Origin: Bacteroidota bacterium
GTDB lineage: Bacteria > Bacteroidota > Bacteroidia > Chitinophagales > Chitinophagaceae
DNA length: 64,000 nucleotides
NCBI GenBank assembly: GCA_013287475.1
Contig: JABDDT010000001.1
Location: 35,339 to 99,338, forward strand
Direction: 5' to 3'
Under the pieces are notes generated by a model that was given only the letters and a program-made list of their open reading frames with translations, searched no databases and had not been told where the DNA came from. A program made the translations under genes and the position numbers. This document shows positions 9,276 through 19,046 of the stretch, one piece after another. Numbering within the stretch: the stretch's first letter is position 1; the number at the start of each line of letters is the position of its first letter.

Positions 9276-11528
9276 ATGAATCAGATTACAAAAACACCGC
9301 TTCGCAATCTAGGATATGATTTTATACCTGCCGAATATCTTCCCGAGGGAAAAGATGAATACTATTTGCGGAATGAACAGAATAAACCCTCTACGGTATA
9401 CCGGCATCTTAAGCTGGATGAAGTAGAGGAATTAAAAAAAAATGGAAACAATTCCGACGACTGGAGTCTCGTTATGGTCTCTGGCAATTTCCTACCAGAA
9501 CTTATTCATAACTGTAATTTCTACGGATTGGTCCGGATCGGGATCCTTGAGCCCTATTACCTTGAATTTCACAACCTCCGGAGACCTGTCGGATTTTATA
9601 ACAGCACAATAATTAGTTGCGATATTGGAAATAATGTGGTAATTGATAACGTGAGTTATTTATCTCACTATATTATCGGCAACGATGTAATCCTTATCAA
9701 CGTAAATGAAATAGAAACGACTGACCATGCCAAATTCGGAAATGGAATTTTGAAAGAAGGAGAACCTGAATCAATCCGTATAGAATTGGAAGTATGTAAT
9801 GAAAATGGCGGCCGCAGTATAATTCCATTCGATGGAATGCTTCCGGGAGATGCCTGGTTATTCAGCAGATACCGAGATGACAAGGTTCTGCAGGAAAAAC
9901 TCCGGTTTTTTAGTAATAAACAATTTGACAGCCGCCGGGGATTTTATGGTACAATCGGCGATCGTACAGTAATCAAAAATTGCAAAATAGTTAAAGACGT
10001 CAGAATAGGAACCGATGCCTATCTGAAAGGAGCAAACAAACTGAAAAACCTTACTATTAACTCTTCGGCTGAATCTAAAACACAAATTGGGGAAGGCTGT
10101 GAACTTGTGAACGGAATCATAGGTCATGGTTGCAGGATTTTTTATGGAGTGAAGGCAGTTCGATTTATACTGGCTTCCAATTCCCAGTTGAAATATGGAG
10201 CGCGGCTCATTAATTCTTATCTCGGAAACAATTCTACCATTTCCTGCTGCGAAGTATTGAATTCCCTTATTTTTCCGGCACATGAACAGCATCACAATAA
10301 TTCATTTTTATGCGCTTCCATGTTGAGGGGACAAACTAATATGGCTGCAGGTGCAACTATTGGATCCAATCATAATTCAAGAGGTGCTGACGGGGAACTG
10401 ATAGCAGGCCGTGGATTCTGGCCGGGACTCTGTGTCAGTGTAAAACATAATTCACGATTTGCTTCATTTATAATTATGGCCAAAGGAGATTACCCTGCAG
10501 AACTGGATATTCCACTACCTTTTTCCCTGGTAAGTAATGATAATTCAAAGGACGAATTATTGGTTATGCCAGCCTACTGGTTCCTTCACAATATGTATGC
10601 TCTTGCCAGAAATGCCTGGAAATATGCTGACCGTGATAAAAGACTTGAAAAAATTCAATTACTTGAATATGATTATCTGGCACCCGATAGTTTACAGGAA
10701 CTTGCAACTGCTATAGATAAACTTCAAGTGATCGTAGCCAGATCCTGGTTGAGACATAAAAATCAGGTTTCAGATAATCAAGGAAAAGGAAATGACTCTT
10801 TGAATTTATATTCAGATGATGAAGCATTAAAAATGCACGGTAAACAATTATTAGAAAACAAAGATGATACACTTAACTCTATTACATTCTTAGCTGAAGG
10901 ATTTGAAAACAGTTCACGTAAAGTGCGTATACTTAAACTCGTTAAGGGATATTCGATTTACAAGGAATTAATTATTCATTATGCGCTTGAACAAATACTG
11001 GTTAATATAAAATCCGGGAAATTTAATAATCTGGCTGATTTACAGGAATCACTGCCAGAAAATAAAATTCCTGTGACCTGGGTAAACGTCGGCGGACAGC
11101 TCATTAAAAAAACGGCTCTGGATAAAATGCTTGTCGATATTCGCAAGAACCGGCTTGACGGCTGGAAAGATATTCATCAGTTTTATTTAAATGAAGGTAA
11201 AAATTATATAACCGATAAATTGCATCATGCACTTGACATTCTATGGAAAGTGAATGATATATCCATTAAAAAAATTAAACCGGATGAATTCAAAGAACTA
11301 CTGTTTCAAAGCATGCAGACTGCAAAATGGATTACCAAAGGTATTTATACTTCAAGAGAAAAAGACTATCTGAATCCATTCCGTAAAATGGTCTATGAAA
11401 ACCAAGCCGAAATGGACCAGGTAATCGGGAAACTTGACGAAAACAGTTTTATTAAAAATCAGGATATGGCTTATCAGGAATATCAGTCCACGATTCTAAA
11501 CATTGTTGAAAAATGGAAACTTAACTAA
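9276..11528 (+). CDS. DUF4954 family protein (left-handed beta-helix type)
   Basis: A 750-residue protein recognisable as the DUF4954 family found mainly in Bacteroidota. The first 450 residues have hexapeptide-like repeats such as VVIDNVSYLSHYIIGNDVIL and GEGCELVNGIIGHGCRI, typical of a left-handed parallel beta-helix as in sugar acyltransferases and nucleotidyltransferases. The C-terminal third is helical. No signal peptide is present, so it is cytoplasmic. It sits 5 nt after glmS; the GlmU-like repeat fold next to GlmS suggests an amino-sugar link, but that is inference only. No catalytic residues can be assigned. Confidence 0.8.
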   Translation: MNQITKTPLRNLGYDFIPAEYLPEGKDEYYLRNEQNKPSTVYRHLKLDEVEELKKNGNNSDDWSLVMVSGNFLPELIHNCNFYGLVRIGILEPYYLEFHNLRRPVGFYNSTIISCDIGNNVVIDNVSYLSHYIIGNDVILINVNEIETTDHAKFGNGILKEGEPESIRIELEVCNENGGRSIIPFDGMLPGDAWLFSRYRDDKVLQEKLRFFSNKQFDSRRGFYGTIGDRTVIKNCKIVKDVRIGTDAYLKGANKLKNLTINSSAESKTQIGEGCELVNGIIGHGCRIFYGVKAVRFILASNSQLKYGARLINSYLGNNSTISCCEVLNSLIFPAHEQHHNNSFLCASMLRGQTNMAAGATIGSNHNSRGADGELIAGRGFWPGLCVSVKHNSRFASFIIMAKGDYPAELDIPLPFSLVSNDNSKDELLVMPAYWFLHNMYALARNAWKYADRDKRLEKIQLLEYDYLAPDSLQELATAIDKLQVIVARSWLRHKNQVSDNQGKGNDSLNLYSDDEALKMHGKQLLENKDDTLNSITFLAEGFENSSRKVRILKLVKGYSIYKELIIHYALEQILVNIKSGKFNNLADLQESLPENKIPVTWVNVGGQLIKKTALDKMLVDIRKNRLDGWKDIHQFYLNEGKNYITDKLHHALDILWKVNDISIKKIKPDEFKELLFQSMQTAKWITKGIYTSREKDYLNPFRKMVYENQAEMDQVIGKLDENSFIKNQDMAYQEYQSTILNIVEKWKLN

Positions 11529-11532
11529 CCTG

Positions 11533-13605
11533 TCATTCCTTTTTGAACAATAATGAATAATGATTCCCTGTTATATTTATAGCATGAAAAATATATACAC
11601 CCCTTGATATTATTTCTCCCAGGGTTAGATAATTCCCGCCTTCCACAAGTTTCATGACACCTATTTTAATGATCTGACCTTGAACCGAACAGATCTCATA
11701 TTTCAATTCATCCGGTCGGTCAGATTGGATTAGTAACTGCCTGCAACCCGGAGAATTACTCATTCCAAGCAAATTCAGCCGGATATTCCTTCCATTCATT
11801 TTAAAAAAAACTATGTTTCCTTCATATTCATTTCCGCGAATATCTACCATTCTGATTCTAAAATAATGATCCCCCCTGACCATGAGATCGCTATAAGTCC
11901 AGCTATATTTCTTTTGCTGATTTATTGCCATGATATTTGCGAAAAGGACGGGATGGCCACTGGTTTCTTCATATATATCAAAATGGTCAGGTATTGCCGG
12001 GCTTTCTATTGTCCAGCTAAATACCGGTTTTTCTGATATTTCTTTCACATCCATTTTAATGATAGTCAAGGGTAATGGATTTTCCAGATTCAGCGTGCTT
12101 GCCAAAGTATAATCAATGGCCGTAAAATCAATATCATTGCTAATAACAGAACCCTGAATAAAATTTCCAGTGCTTGTTTCATGTCCGGCATCCTCCCATT
12201 TTCCGGATTGGAATTTTGCTATATTTAAATGTTCCGGATCAGTAACACCCCCGCTTTGTACCGAGGTAAAGGATAATTCAATTTTCGCTTTGTCGTTTAT
12301 TTCTCCATGTGCAATAACCTCCCAATATTCAAGTTTTGAAATATGATCAAGCCCGTTTCCTAACGCAGTACCAATAGAATCAGGATCCCGATGAAAATAT
12401 TCAACTGTATAATTTCCACTAGGATATTTTAGTTCAAGCCAGCGAAGGTTTTTATCCTTTCCCACTGGAAACAAAAAATGATCCTGTTGATTCATACCCA
12501 ATTTTCGCAACGGCCCTGCAACATATGATTCAGAAAGGCGGGAACTGTCGATAATAATACTGCATACCGTATCCAGTGTCAGCATTGCATCTGTTGTACT
12601 TATAATCTCTCCTTTATTCAATTCAAGTTTCCAGGGAAGTGTAAGTGGAAGACGAAGTACAGACCCGGCTGAATTATTAATGCGAAATCCAACCTGGTTA
12701 AGTATGAGGCCCGACATAGCTATTTCCTGCATTCGTTTGCCATTCAATTCCAGCCATGGATTGCCATTGGAAGATTCTGTGATGATTGCAGAGGGAGACT
12801 GATACAAATCTCCTTGTATGCGAAGAACAGAATTATCACCATTTCCGGTTGCAAGATTCAGACGGCCTCCTTCCTGAATAAAATCACCCATTACCTGAAT
12901 ATTTCCACTTATTCCACTCAGATCCATGCTCATACTAACGTTTGCACCTATGCGCAGATTTCCGCGGATTAGAAGAGGATTTGCCCCTGTACAGGTATAA
13001 TTTACCGAATTACCATAAGCAGTAGCATGCAATTCGAGACAACCATAAGTTCTGTTACTGACTGAAATAGTATAAGATGCTCTGGGCACATCAAAATCAA
13101 ATATTCCCCGTTCTGTGCCAGATGCTGTTGATAAATATTTTAATATATTGTTTGCATGGGACCCCCGGGTCTGGTGAATATAGCGTCCTCCGTCATAAAT
13201 GATAATCGAATCTGCAATTTGAAGAGACTCACCAGACGAAATTCCTGATGCGTTTCTAAAAATGGCACCGTTATGCAATTCTATACCATAACCCGGACCA
13301 GTAACCGTAAATGCACTGGCATTAATATTCGAAGAAGGCAATAAAAGCTCAATATTTCGACCAGGTGAAGGATTTATAACAAGAGTTCTTACGATAACCG
13401 CGTCGTCAGGCAACTTTACAGTGAATGAAAGCGGTACATTACTGTTATCAAGTAAAACATCATCAGTAGATCGGGGTAGACTCATGCCGGACCAATTCAA
13501 AGGATCTGACCAATTGGTATCCCCGCCAAAACCCGTCCAGTTCTTGATTTCAGCTTTAAGAAGCCCCGGAATAAATAAGGCTAAAATTATAAACCTTGTG
13601 ATCAT
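11533..13605 (-). CDS. Secreted protein with type IX secretion-like C-terminal tail
   Basis: A secreted protein of about 690 residues. The ORF opens further upstream, but the ATG at 13605 gives a clean signal peptide (ITRFIILALFIPGLLKA), so I place the start there. The body begins NWTGFGGDTNWSDPLNWSG, a pattern seen in many Bacteroidota beta-helix surface proteins, followed by beta-rich, Asn/Ser/Gly-rich sequence. The last 80 residues (ELKYEICSVQGQIIKIGVMK, then SRGVYIFHAI and SLLFKKE) resemble a T9SS type A sorting domain. The protein is probably exported through the type IX system. Function is unknown. It is convergent with DUF4954. Confidence 0.72.
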   Translation of the reverse strand: MITRFIILALFIPGLLKAEIKNWTGFGGDTNWSDPLNWSGMSLPRSTDDVLLDNSNVPLSFTVKLPDDAVIVRTLVINPSPGRNIELLLPSSNINASAFTVTGPGYGIELHNGAIFRNASGISSGESLQIADSIIIYDGGRYIHQTRGSHANNILKYLSTASGTERGIFDFDVPRASYTISVSNRTYGCLELHATAYGNSVNYTCTGANPLLIRGNLRIGANVSMSMDLSGISGNIQVMGDFIQEGGRLNLATGNGDNSVLRIQGDLYQSPSAIITESSNGNPWLELNGKRMQEIAMSGLILNQVGFRINNSAGSVLRLPLTLPWKLELNKGEIISTTDAMLTLDTVCSIIIDSSRLSESYVAGPLRKLGMNQQDHFLFPVGKDKNLRWLELKYPSGNYTVEYFHRDPDSIGTALGNGLDHISKLEYWEVIAHGEINDKAKIELSFTSVQSGGVTDPEHLNIAKFQSGKWEDAGHETSTGNFIQGSVISNDIDFTAIDYTLASTLNLENPLPLTIIKMDVKEISEKPVFSWTIESPAIPDHFDIYEETSGHPVLFANIMAINQQKKYSWTYSDLMVRGDHYFRIRMVDIRGNEYEGNIVFFKMNGRNIRLNLLGMSNSPGCRQLLIQSDRPDELKYEICSVQGQIIKIGVMKLVEGGNYLTLGEIISRGVYIFHAINITGNHYSLLFKKE

Positions 13606-13689
13606 TGCTTTACATTGATGGTCCGTCGAACACATCATGCAAAATAATCTGGCCGGATATTGAAGTCAATACCACTTTGTGGTAGGCAA

Positions 13690-13723
13690 ACAAAAATCCC
13701 CCCTGGTTTTAGCAGGAGGGATT
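13690..13723 (-). terminator. Intrinsic terminator of the small lipoprotein gene
   Basis: AAATCCCCCCTG and CAGGAGGGATTT pair over 12 positions with one mismatch, around the loop GTTTTAG. On the minus strand the stem is followed by ATTTTTGTTTG. It sits directly downstream of the 85-codon gene and upstream of the T9SS-tailed protein. Confidence 0.65.
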
Positions 13724-13740
13724 TAAATCAGATATATTCA

Positions 13741-13974
13741 TTATTTCTTCACGGCTTTCTTAGCACTATCTGCCACCGCGCCAATTTTAGTTTTCGCAGT
13801 ATCTGCGACTGCTTTTATTGTAGAATCAACTTTTACCGCAGTTGAATCAACCATTTTTTTCGCAGTATCAGCGGTATTTGTTGCTGCGGAATCAACTTTG
13901 GCAGCGGCATCACCACTTCCACTGCATGAGGTCATTGCAGCAGCGATAACAAGAACTGAAAGTAATTTTTTCAT
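13741..13974 (-). CDS. Small Ala/Lys/Asp-rich lipoprotein
   Basis: A 77-residue predicted lipoprotein starting at the inner ATG (KKLLSVLVIAAAMTSC), where the lipobox MTSC gives the lipidated Cys; the longer ORF start would add residues before the signal peptide. The mature part is a low-complexity repeat of units like KVDSA, DTAKK, KVDST and ADTAKTK. It is probably an amphipathic helix or an extended coiled peptide anchored in a membrane, reminiscent of small Lpp-like or LEA-like lipoproteins. No known domain is recognised. It is followed by a clear terminator, so it is likely a monocistronic and possibly abundant product. Confidence 0.7.
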   Translation of the reverse strand: MKKLLSVLVIAAAMTSCSGSGDAAAKVDSAATNTADTAKKMVDSTAVKVDSTIKAVADTAKTKIGAVADSAKKAVKK

Positions 13975-14052
13975 TGAGGTTATTTTTATTGGCGGCAAAG
14001 CTACTATTTTCCACTAATAATTCAAAGCATCAAGCTTTATTAATAGCAGACT

Positions 14053-15366
14053 TTATTTCTTACGGAAGTAGATTCGTATGGGTACCCCTTCTAATGGAAA
14101 GCTCTTTCGCATTTGGTTTTCCAGATAATTTCGGTAAGGTTGTTTGATATCATCGGGATAATTACTGAAAAAAGCAAATGAAGGAACGGGCGTTGGTAAT
14201 TGGGAAACATATTTTATTTTAATTGCATTGCCGCGAACCACGGGTGCGTGATAGCTTTCGACTGCTTTCAGCATCACATCATTAAGTTTAGAAGTCGGTA
14301 TTTTCCTGCTCCGGTTTTCAAATACTTCTAAAGCCGTTTCAATAACTTTGAAAATTCGGGTCTTCTCTTTAGCGGAAATAAAGATAATCGGGAGGTCAGT
14401 AAATGGAGCAAAACGTTCTTTGAGCTTGGCCTCATAATCCCTGGAAGTATTGGTTTCCTTATCGACGAGGTCCCATTTATTCACTACTATAACAACTCCC
14501 TTTCCTTTTTTAACAGCCAGGCTGAAGATATTAAGGTCCTGAGCGGTCAGACCTTTTTCTGCATCCAGAAGTAAAAGGCATACATCGGCTTCATCCATAG
14601 CTTTGATAGCGCGGATTACAGAATAAAATTCAAGATCCTCATGCACTTTTGTTTTCCTTCTTATTCCGGCAGTATCTATTAATACAAATTCTTTATTATA
14701 CAGATTATAATGAGTATGTATACTATCACGGGTGGTACCGGCGATTTCACTTACTATAGTTCTTTCGCTTCCCACAAGAGCATTAAGCAGGGAAGATTTT
14801 CCCACATTCGGCTGCCCTATAATAGCAAATTTTGGAAGGGATTTTCCTGATTCTTCTTCATCTTCAGCTTTGGGGATGAGTTCCGCAATTGCATCCAGCA
14901 ATTCGCCGGTACCGCTTCCGCTCATGGCAGAGATAAAATAAATATTGTCGAATCCAAGGCTATAAAATTCTGCGGCCTCCAGCAGTCGATCACTGTTATC
15001 AACTTTATTCACAACGAGAAATACCGGTTTTACAGAACGGCGCAACAGGTCGGCCATTGATTCATCAAGAGTGGTAATACCCGTAACTGTGTCGGTCATG
15101 AAAATGACAGCATTGGCTTCCTCCACCGCAATCAAAACCTGCTTTTTTATTTCCTGTTCGAATACGTCGTCACTTTCAGGAACAAACCCCCCGGTATCAA
15201 TGATATTAAAATTTTTACCGTTCCAGTCTGCCACTCCATATTGTCTGTCCCTTGTTACACCACTCTGGTTATCCACAATGGCTTTGCGTTGTTCAAGCAA
15301 ACGGTTAAAAAGTGTGCTCTTACCCACATTGGGTCTCCCTGTTATTGCTACCGTAAATCCGGACAT
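14053..15366 (-). CDS. der: Ribosome biogenesis GTPase Der (EngA)
   Basis: Double GTPase required for 50S subunit assembly. At 437 residues it is normal length. The first G domain shows GRPNVGKSTLFNRLLEQ, the switch sequence GVTRDRQYG, DTGGF and NKVD. The second shows GQPNVGKSSLLNALVG, GTTRDSIHTH, DTAGIRRK and NKWDLVDK. The C-terminal KH-like domain ends GVPIRIYFRKK, as in the family. It lies 26 nt downstream of era on the same strand, so two ribosome-assembly GTPases appear to be co-transcribed. Confidence 0.97.
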   Translation of the reverse strand: MSGFTVAITGRPNVGKSTLFNRLLEQRKAIVDNQSGVTRDRQYGVADWNGKNFNIIDTGGFVPESDDVFEQEIKKQVLIAVEEANAVIFMTDTVTGITTLDESMADLLRRSVKPVFLVVNKVDNSDRLLEAAEFYSLGFDNIYFISAMSGSGTGELLDAIAELIPKAEDEEESGKSLPKFAIIGQPNVGKSSLLNALVGSERTIVSEIAGTTRDSIHTHYNLYNKEFVLIDTAGIRRKTKVHEDLEFYSVIRAIKAMDEADVCLLLLDAEKGLTAQDLNIFSLAVKKGKGVVIVVNKWDLVDKETNTSRDYEAKLKERFAPFTDLPIIFISAKEKTRIFKVIETALEVFENRSRKIPTSKLNDVMLKAVESYHAPVVRGNAIKIKYVSQLPTPVPSFAFFSNYPDDIKQPYRNYLENQMRKSFPLEGVPIRIYFRKK

Positions 15367-15392
15367 GTATGAAAAATATTAAAATGCAAAAA

Positions 15393-16259
15393 TTAATAGC
15401 CGTATTCCCTCAATTGCCATTCGTTGTCGCGCCATTTAGGCCTGACTTTCACAAAAAGCTCAAGAAAAACCTTTCTTCCGATAAAAGCTTCAATCTCTTT
15501 ACGAGCATCCGTTCCTAACTGCCGGATCATCTTCCCTCCTTCTCCAAGTAAGATGCCTTTTTGCGTTTCACGCTGCACAATGATGTCTGCCTGTATCTTG
15601 GTGAGTGTATCTTTTTCCTTGTATTCCTGAACTATAACTGCTGTATGATATGGAATTTCATCGCTATACAAACCGAAGATTCTCTCCCTGATTATTTCAC
15701 TTACAAAAAATTTTACAGGACGATCAGTCAAATCATCTCCATCAAAAAAAGGTTCACCTTCCGGCAGAAATTGAATGATTCGTTCCAACAAAAGATCTGT
15801 GTTGATTCTTTTAAGTGCTGATATTGCCAATACGCCATTGGTATATTTTTTATCCTTAAAAAATTCAGTTGCTAAAGCTATTTCCGGCTCAGCCATACGT
15901 TCTGTTTTATTTATCAGAACCAAGGCTGGTACTTTCAGGTTCAAACCGGAAAAAATCGTGTCGTTCTCTTCCAGGTTATCCTTTCCATCCAGCATTAACA
16001 AGGCCAGGTCTGAATCAAGAACAGCCTGCCTCACTGAATCCATCATTTTTTCATGAAGTTTATATCTGGGATCTATTATACCTGGTGTATCTGAGAGAAT
16101 CATCTGATATCCCGGAGCGGTCAGGATACCTTTGATACGGTGACGGGTAGTTTGAACCTTATGAGAAACGATAGCCAGTTTTTCACCCATTAGGGTATTT
16201 AACAATGTACTCTTGCCTGCGTTGGGCTTTCCAAACAAATTGACAAATCCTGATTTCAT
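15393..16259 (-). CDS. era: GTPase Era
   Basis: A GTPase that binds the 3' end of 16S rRNA and acts in 30S maturation. At 288 residues it shows GKPNAGKSTLLNTLMGEK (G1), the switch HKVQTTRHRIKGIL (G2), DTPGI (G3) and NKTE (G4). A KH domain follows (QRETQKGILLGEGGKMIRQL) and the protein ends in KVRPKWRDNEWQLREYGY. Several Era-typical residues are present throughout. It is the upstream member of an era-der pair, with a promoter-like box just before it. Confidence 0.96.
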   Translation of the reverse strand: MKSGFVNLFGKPNAGKSTLLNTLMGEKLAIVSHKVQTTRHRIKGILTAPGYQMILSDTPGIIDPRYKLHEKMMDSVRQAVLDSDLALLMLDGKDNLEENDTIFSGLNLKVPALVLINKTERMAEPEIALATEFFKDKKYTNGVLAISALKRINTDLLLERIIQFLPEGEPFFDGDDLTDRPVKFFVSEIIRERIFGLYSDEIPYHTAVIVQEYKEKDTLTKIQADIIVQRETQKGILLGEGGKMIRQLGTDARKEIEAFIGRKVFLELFVKVRPKWRDNEWQLREYGY

Positions 16260-16269
16260 AAAACGGCTG

Positions 16270-16277
16270 CAAAGTTA
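16270..16277 (-). promoter_or_regulatory. Putative -7 box of era-der
   Basis: On the minus strand TAACTTTG matches TAnnTTTG, 10 nt before the era ATG. No clear -33 TTG is seen at the preferred spacing, so this is a moderate call. Confidence 0.35.
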
Positions 16278-16367
16278 ACCATTCACAAACCAATTGACTA
16301 CTATAATAACCACTTTATGGCAGTGTTAAGGAAATGAAGATTTATCTGAATTACCGTTAAAATATAT

Positions 16368-16375
16368 TAGCTTTG
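16368..16375 (+). promoter_or_regulatory. Putative -7 box of the YceI gene
   Basis: TAGCTTTG fits TAnnTTTG and lies 27 nt before the ATG of the YceI protein. A weak -33-like CTG lies about 19 nt upstream. Confidence 0.4.
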
Positions 16376-16402
16376 ATGTTTAAACATTAAATATACAATC
16401 AC

Positions 16403-16939
16403 ATGGCAAATACGAAATGGATTATAGATCCCACGCATTCAGAAATTCAATTTAAGATACGTCACCTTATGATTACCAATGTAACAGGTTTTTTTGGAAA
16501 GTTCAAAGCTGAAATCGAAGGAGGGGGAGATCAGGACTTTTCGTCTTCAAAAATCAGTTTCACAGCTGATGTTGATTCTATTTCCACAAATAACGAACAA
16601 CGTGATGGTCACTTGAAAAGTTCAGACTTTTTTGATATAGCAAAAAACCCTACCCTGACTTTTGTCAGCACAAAACTGGAAAAGATTTCAGATGAAGAAT
16701 ACACCCTTTTTGGCAATCTGACAATGCACGGTGTGACAAAACCTGTTAAATTAAACGTTGAACACGGCGGTGTTATTACTGACCCCTGGGGTAAGACAAG
16801 AACCGGTTTTACAATCGAGGGAAAGATCAACCGTAAGGAATTCGGTCTTGAATGGAATTCTCCCACTGAAACCGGAGGATTTGTATTAGGAGAAGAAGTT
16901 AAACTCCACGCAAATGCCGAATTTGTAAAACAGGTATAA
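16403..16939 (+). CDS. YceI family protein (lipocalin-like, isoprenoid-binding type)
   Basis: A 178-residue YceI-domain protein, whose fold binds polyisoprenoids or similar amphiphiles in an extended beta-barrel. Family hallmarks are WIIDPTHSEIQFKIRHLMI at the start, GFFGKFKAEIEGG, FTADVDSISTNNEQRDGHLK (conserved H-L region), the FDIAKNPTLTF motif and the GxLTMHGVTKPV motif. There is no signal peptide, so this copy is probably cytoplasmic, whereas many homologues are periplasmic. The biological ligand is not known. Confidence 0.9.
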   Translation: MANTKWIIDPTHSEIQFKIRHLMITNVTGFFGKFKAEIEGGGDQDFSSSKISFTADVDSISTNNEQRDGHLKSSDFFDIAKNPTLTFVSTKLEKISDEEYTLFGNLTMHGVTKPVKLNVEHGGVITDPWGKTRTGFTIEGKINRKEFGLEWNSPTETGGFVLGEEVKLHANAEFVKQV

Positions 16940-16962
16940 TTGATTTATTCGGCGGGACCTGA

Positions 16963-16970
16963 TATATTTG
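16963..16970 (+). promoter_or_regulatory. Putative -7 box of the M28 peptidase gene, possible leaderless start
   Basis: TATATTTG matches TAnnTTTG and is separated from the ATG at 16976 by only 5 nt (accac). This supports the inner ATG as start and suggests a very short or absent 5' leader. Confidence 0.4.
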
Positions 16971-16975
16971 ACCAC

Positions 16976-18490
16976 ATGAAAATATTTTTAGGCCTGTTAT
17001 TATCCGGATCAGTAATTTTTTGTTACGGACAGAAAAAAACCGATCCATTAGTTTTTGGAAACAGTATTAAAAGAGAAAATCTTCAAAAACATTTATATGA
17101 AATTGCAGGACCCGCCTACGAAGGAAGGGAAACTGCCACAGCCGGTCAACGCAAAGCTGCTGCTTACATTGAAAATTATTTTATAAGTCTGGGATTGAAA
17201 CCAGGTAATAAAGACAGTTTTCAGATGGCCTACCCGGTATACCAGGATAGCATCTTGTCTTCCGGAATTGCTATAAACGGAATCTCCTACACGATAAATA
17301 AAGATTTTGATACACGAATTTCCAGCGCATATTCAACTTCATTTGGTACATCAGATATTGTTTTTGCTGGATTTGGAATATCTGATTCCCTCCGCGATGA
17401 TTATAAAGGTTTACAGGTAGCAGGTAAAATTGTACTCGTTTTAAATTCTTATCCTCCGGGCCTGATACAGGCTCAAACAAAAAGAAGGGCTTTTAATCCG
17501 TACGCTAAACAGGATGCAGCCCAGGCGCATGGCGCGGTAGCTGTTTTCATTATTCAGGAAGATTTTCCGCATCTGGGTATTTCGGATAAAGGAATGATGT
17601 ACCGAAATTATTACCGTTCGAAGGTACGTCCTAATAGTTTCTACATTTCCGTTGCTATGGCGAGAAGTATTATGGGTCAGGATTATGATTTGGCAAAGAC
17701 CGGATCGTTGGGACACAAAACCTATTCTGCAAATATTTGGTTATCTATCCTGAAAGAAACGAAAATGCTCCAAAGCACGGACGTTTTGGGGTATTTGGAA
17801 GGAACTGATCTCAAAGAACAGTTACTCGTAATATCGGCGCATTATGATCACCTGGGTAAAAAAGATTCCATTATTTATTTTGGAGCGGATGATGATGGTT
17901 CCGGTACGGTTAGTCTGCTTGAACTGGCAGCGGCTTTTTCAAAAGCAAAAGCTTCCGGCAAGGGACCACGCAGGAGTATTCTTTTTCTTGCAAACTCCGG
18001 TGAAGAAAAAGGATTATGGGGATCTGAATATTATACCGACAATCCTGTTTATCCGTTGGATAAAACCACTGCGGATCTTAACATAGATATGATTGGAAGA
18101 AAAGATCCAGGGAAAAAACAGGGGGATTCGAATAATTATGTTTACATCGTAGGCGACAATAAACTAAGTACCGACCTTCATAAGATTAGTAATGACATGA
18201 ATAAAAAATATACTGGACTAGAACTTGATTATAAATTTAACGATCCGAAAGATCCGGAAAGGATATATTACCGGAGTGATCATTACAATTTTGCGCGTAA
18301 AGGAGTTCCTATTATATTCTATTTTGATGGGATTCACCCTGATTACCATAAGCCTTCCGATACGCCTGATAAAATTAATTATGACCTGATGACAAAAAGA
18401 GCAAAACTGGTTTTTTATACTGCATGGGAAATGGCCAATCGTGACGATATGCTTAAACGTGACCTTCCTTCGGTTATAGCCGAACGTTAG
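16976..18490 (+). CDS. Secreted M28 family zinc aminopeptidase
   Basis: An exported metallopeptidase of about 504 residues. The ORF track opens at a TTG right after the YceI stop, but the ATG at 16976 starts a good signal peptide (KIFLGLLLSGSVIFCYG). After a PA-like region (about 120-230), the M28 zinc ligands are all present: HYDHLGK, GADDDGSGT, NSGEEKGLWGSEYY (catalytic Glu plus metal Glu), NIDMIGR and SDHYNFARKGVP. This gives a two-zinc aminopeptidase that probably trims peptides in the periplasm or outside. Substrate preference is unknown. Confidence 0.92.
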   Translation: MKIFLGLLLSGSVIFCYGQKKTDPLVFGNSIKRENLQKHLYEIAGPAYEGRETATAGQRKAAAYIENYFISLGLKPGNKDSFQMAYPVYQDSILSSGIAINGISYTINKDFDTRISSAYSTSFGTSDIVFAGFGISDSLRDDYKGLQVAGKIVLVLNSYPPGLIQAQTKRRAFNPYAKQDAAQAHGAVAVFIIQEDFPHLGISDKGMMYRNYYRSKVRPNSFYISVAMARSIMGQDYDLAKTGSLGHKTYSANIWLSILKETKMLQSTDVLGYLEGTDLKEQLLVISAHYDHLGKKDSIIYFGADDDGSGTVSLLELAAAFSKAKASGKGPRRSILFLANSGEEKGLWGSEYYTDNPVYPLDKTTADLNIDMIGRKDPGKKQGDSNNYVYIVGDNKLSTDLHKISNDMNKKYTGLELDYKFNDPKDPERIYYRSDHYNFARKGVPIIFYFDGIHPDYHKPSDTPDKINYDLMTKRAKLVFYTAWEMANRDDMLKRDLPSVIAER

Positions 18491-18510
18491 GTATTAAATG
18501 TTACTTATTT

Positions 18511-18738
18511 TTAATTTTTAGTCTCAGGGGCAGAAACAGGTTTTTGAGGTTCATTGAGACCACTTTCAAATTCTTGTTTTACATTATTCTTTGCATCATT
18601 GAATTCACGCATTCCTTTTCCGAGTCCTTTCATGAATTCCGGAATTTTTTTACCTCCAAATAAAACAAGTACTGCAATTACGATCAGAATCCATTCGCTG
18701 CCTCCAGGCATTGATAATAAAAACAAATGATTTGTCAT
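18511..18738 (-). CDS. tatA: Sec-independent protein translocase subunit TatA/TatE
   Basis: A 75-residue Tat pore component. It shows a short periplasmic N terminus, one membrane helix ([19 protein letters not shown]), the conserved [20 protein letters not shown] hinge and amphipathic helix, and a charged tail. It exports folded, often cofactor-bearing proteins together with TatC, which is not in this window. Its ATG overlaps the TGA of a decayed-looking upstream frame (ATGA). Confidence 0.93.
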   Translation of the reverse strand: MTNHLFLLSMPGGSEWILIVIAVLVLFGGKKIPEFMKGLGKGMREFNDAKNNVKQEFESGLNEPQKPVSAPETKN

Positions 18739-18956
18739 GTTAATTCCGGTTTTAATCGATAAAAGTACTCCTTAATCATCACCCTGGCAAATCCATCAAT
18801 CCCGAATCCGTTTATCTGGAAATTCAAGCCATTATTCTGATCTTTCAGACTGTTTCTTTACTCAGTCCTCAAATTAGACACCTGAAAATGATCATAACCA
18901 TTGATTCTCACATCATTGAAACCAAAATTGCGCATCCTCATGGTAAGGAAATACCC
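18735..18956 (-). pseudogene. Possible decayed coding fragment immediately upstream of tatA
   Basis: On the minus strand one frame is open for about 73 codons apart from a single in-frame TAA, and it ends in a TGA that overlaps the tatA ATG. It reads MRMRNFGFNDVRINGYDHFQ before the stop and [20 protein letters not shown] after it. The composition looks protein-like, but I recognise no family, and the complementary strand is also fairly open. It may be a remnant of a gene once coupled to tatA, or chance. This is most of what the 18739-19046 gap contains. Confidence 0.25.
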
Positions 18957-19046
18957 TTAGCCAAAGCAAGTTCCGATTTCAAAGACTGATTATCAGATAA
19001 TTATTTGTAATTTACCTGAAACGATTGCTCACTTAAATTGGCCGGA

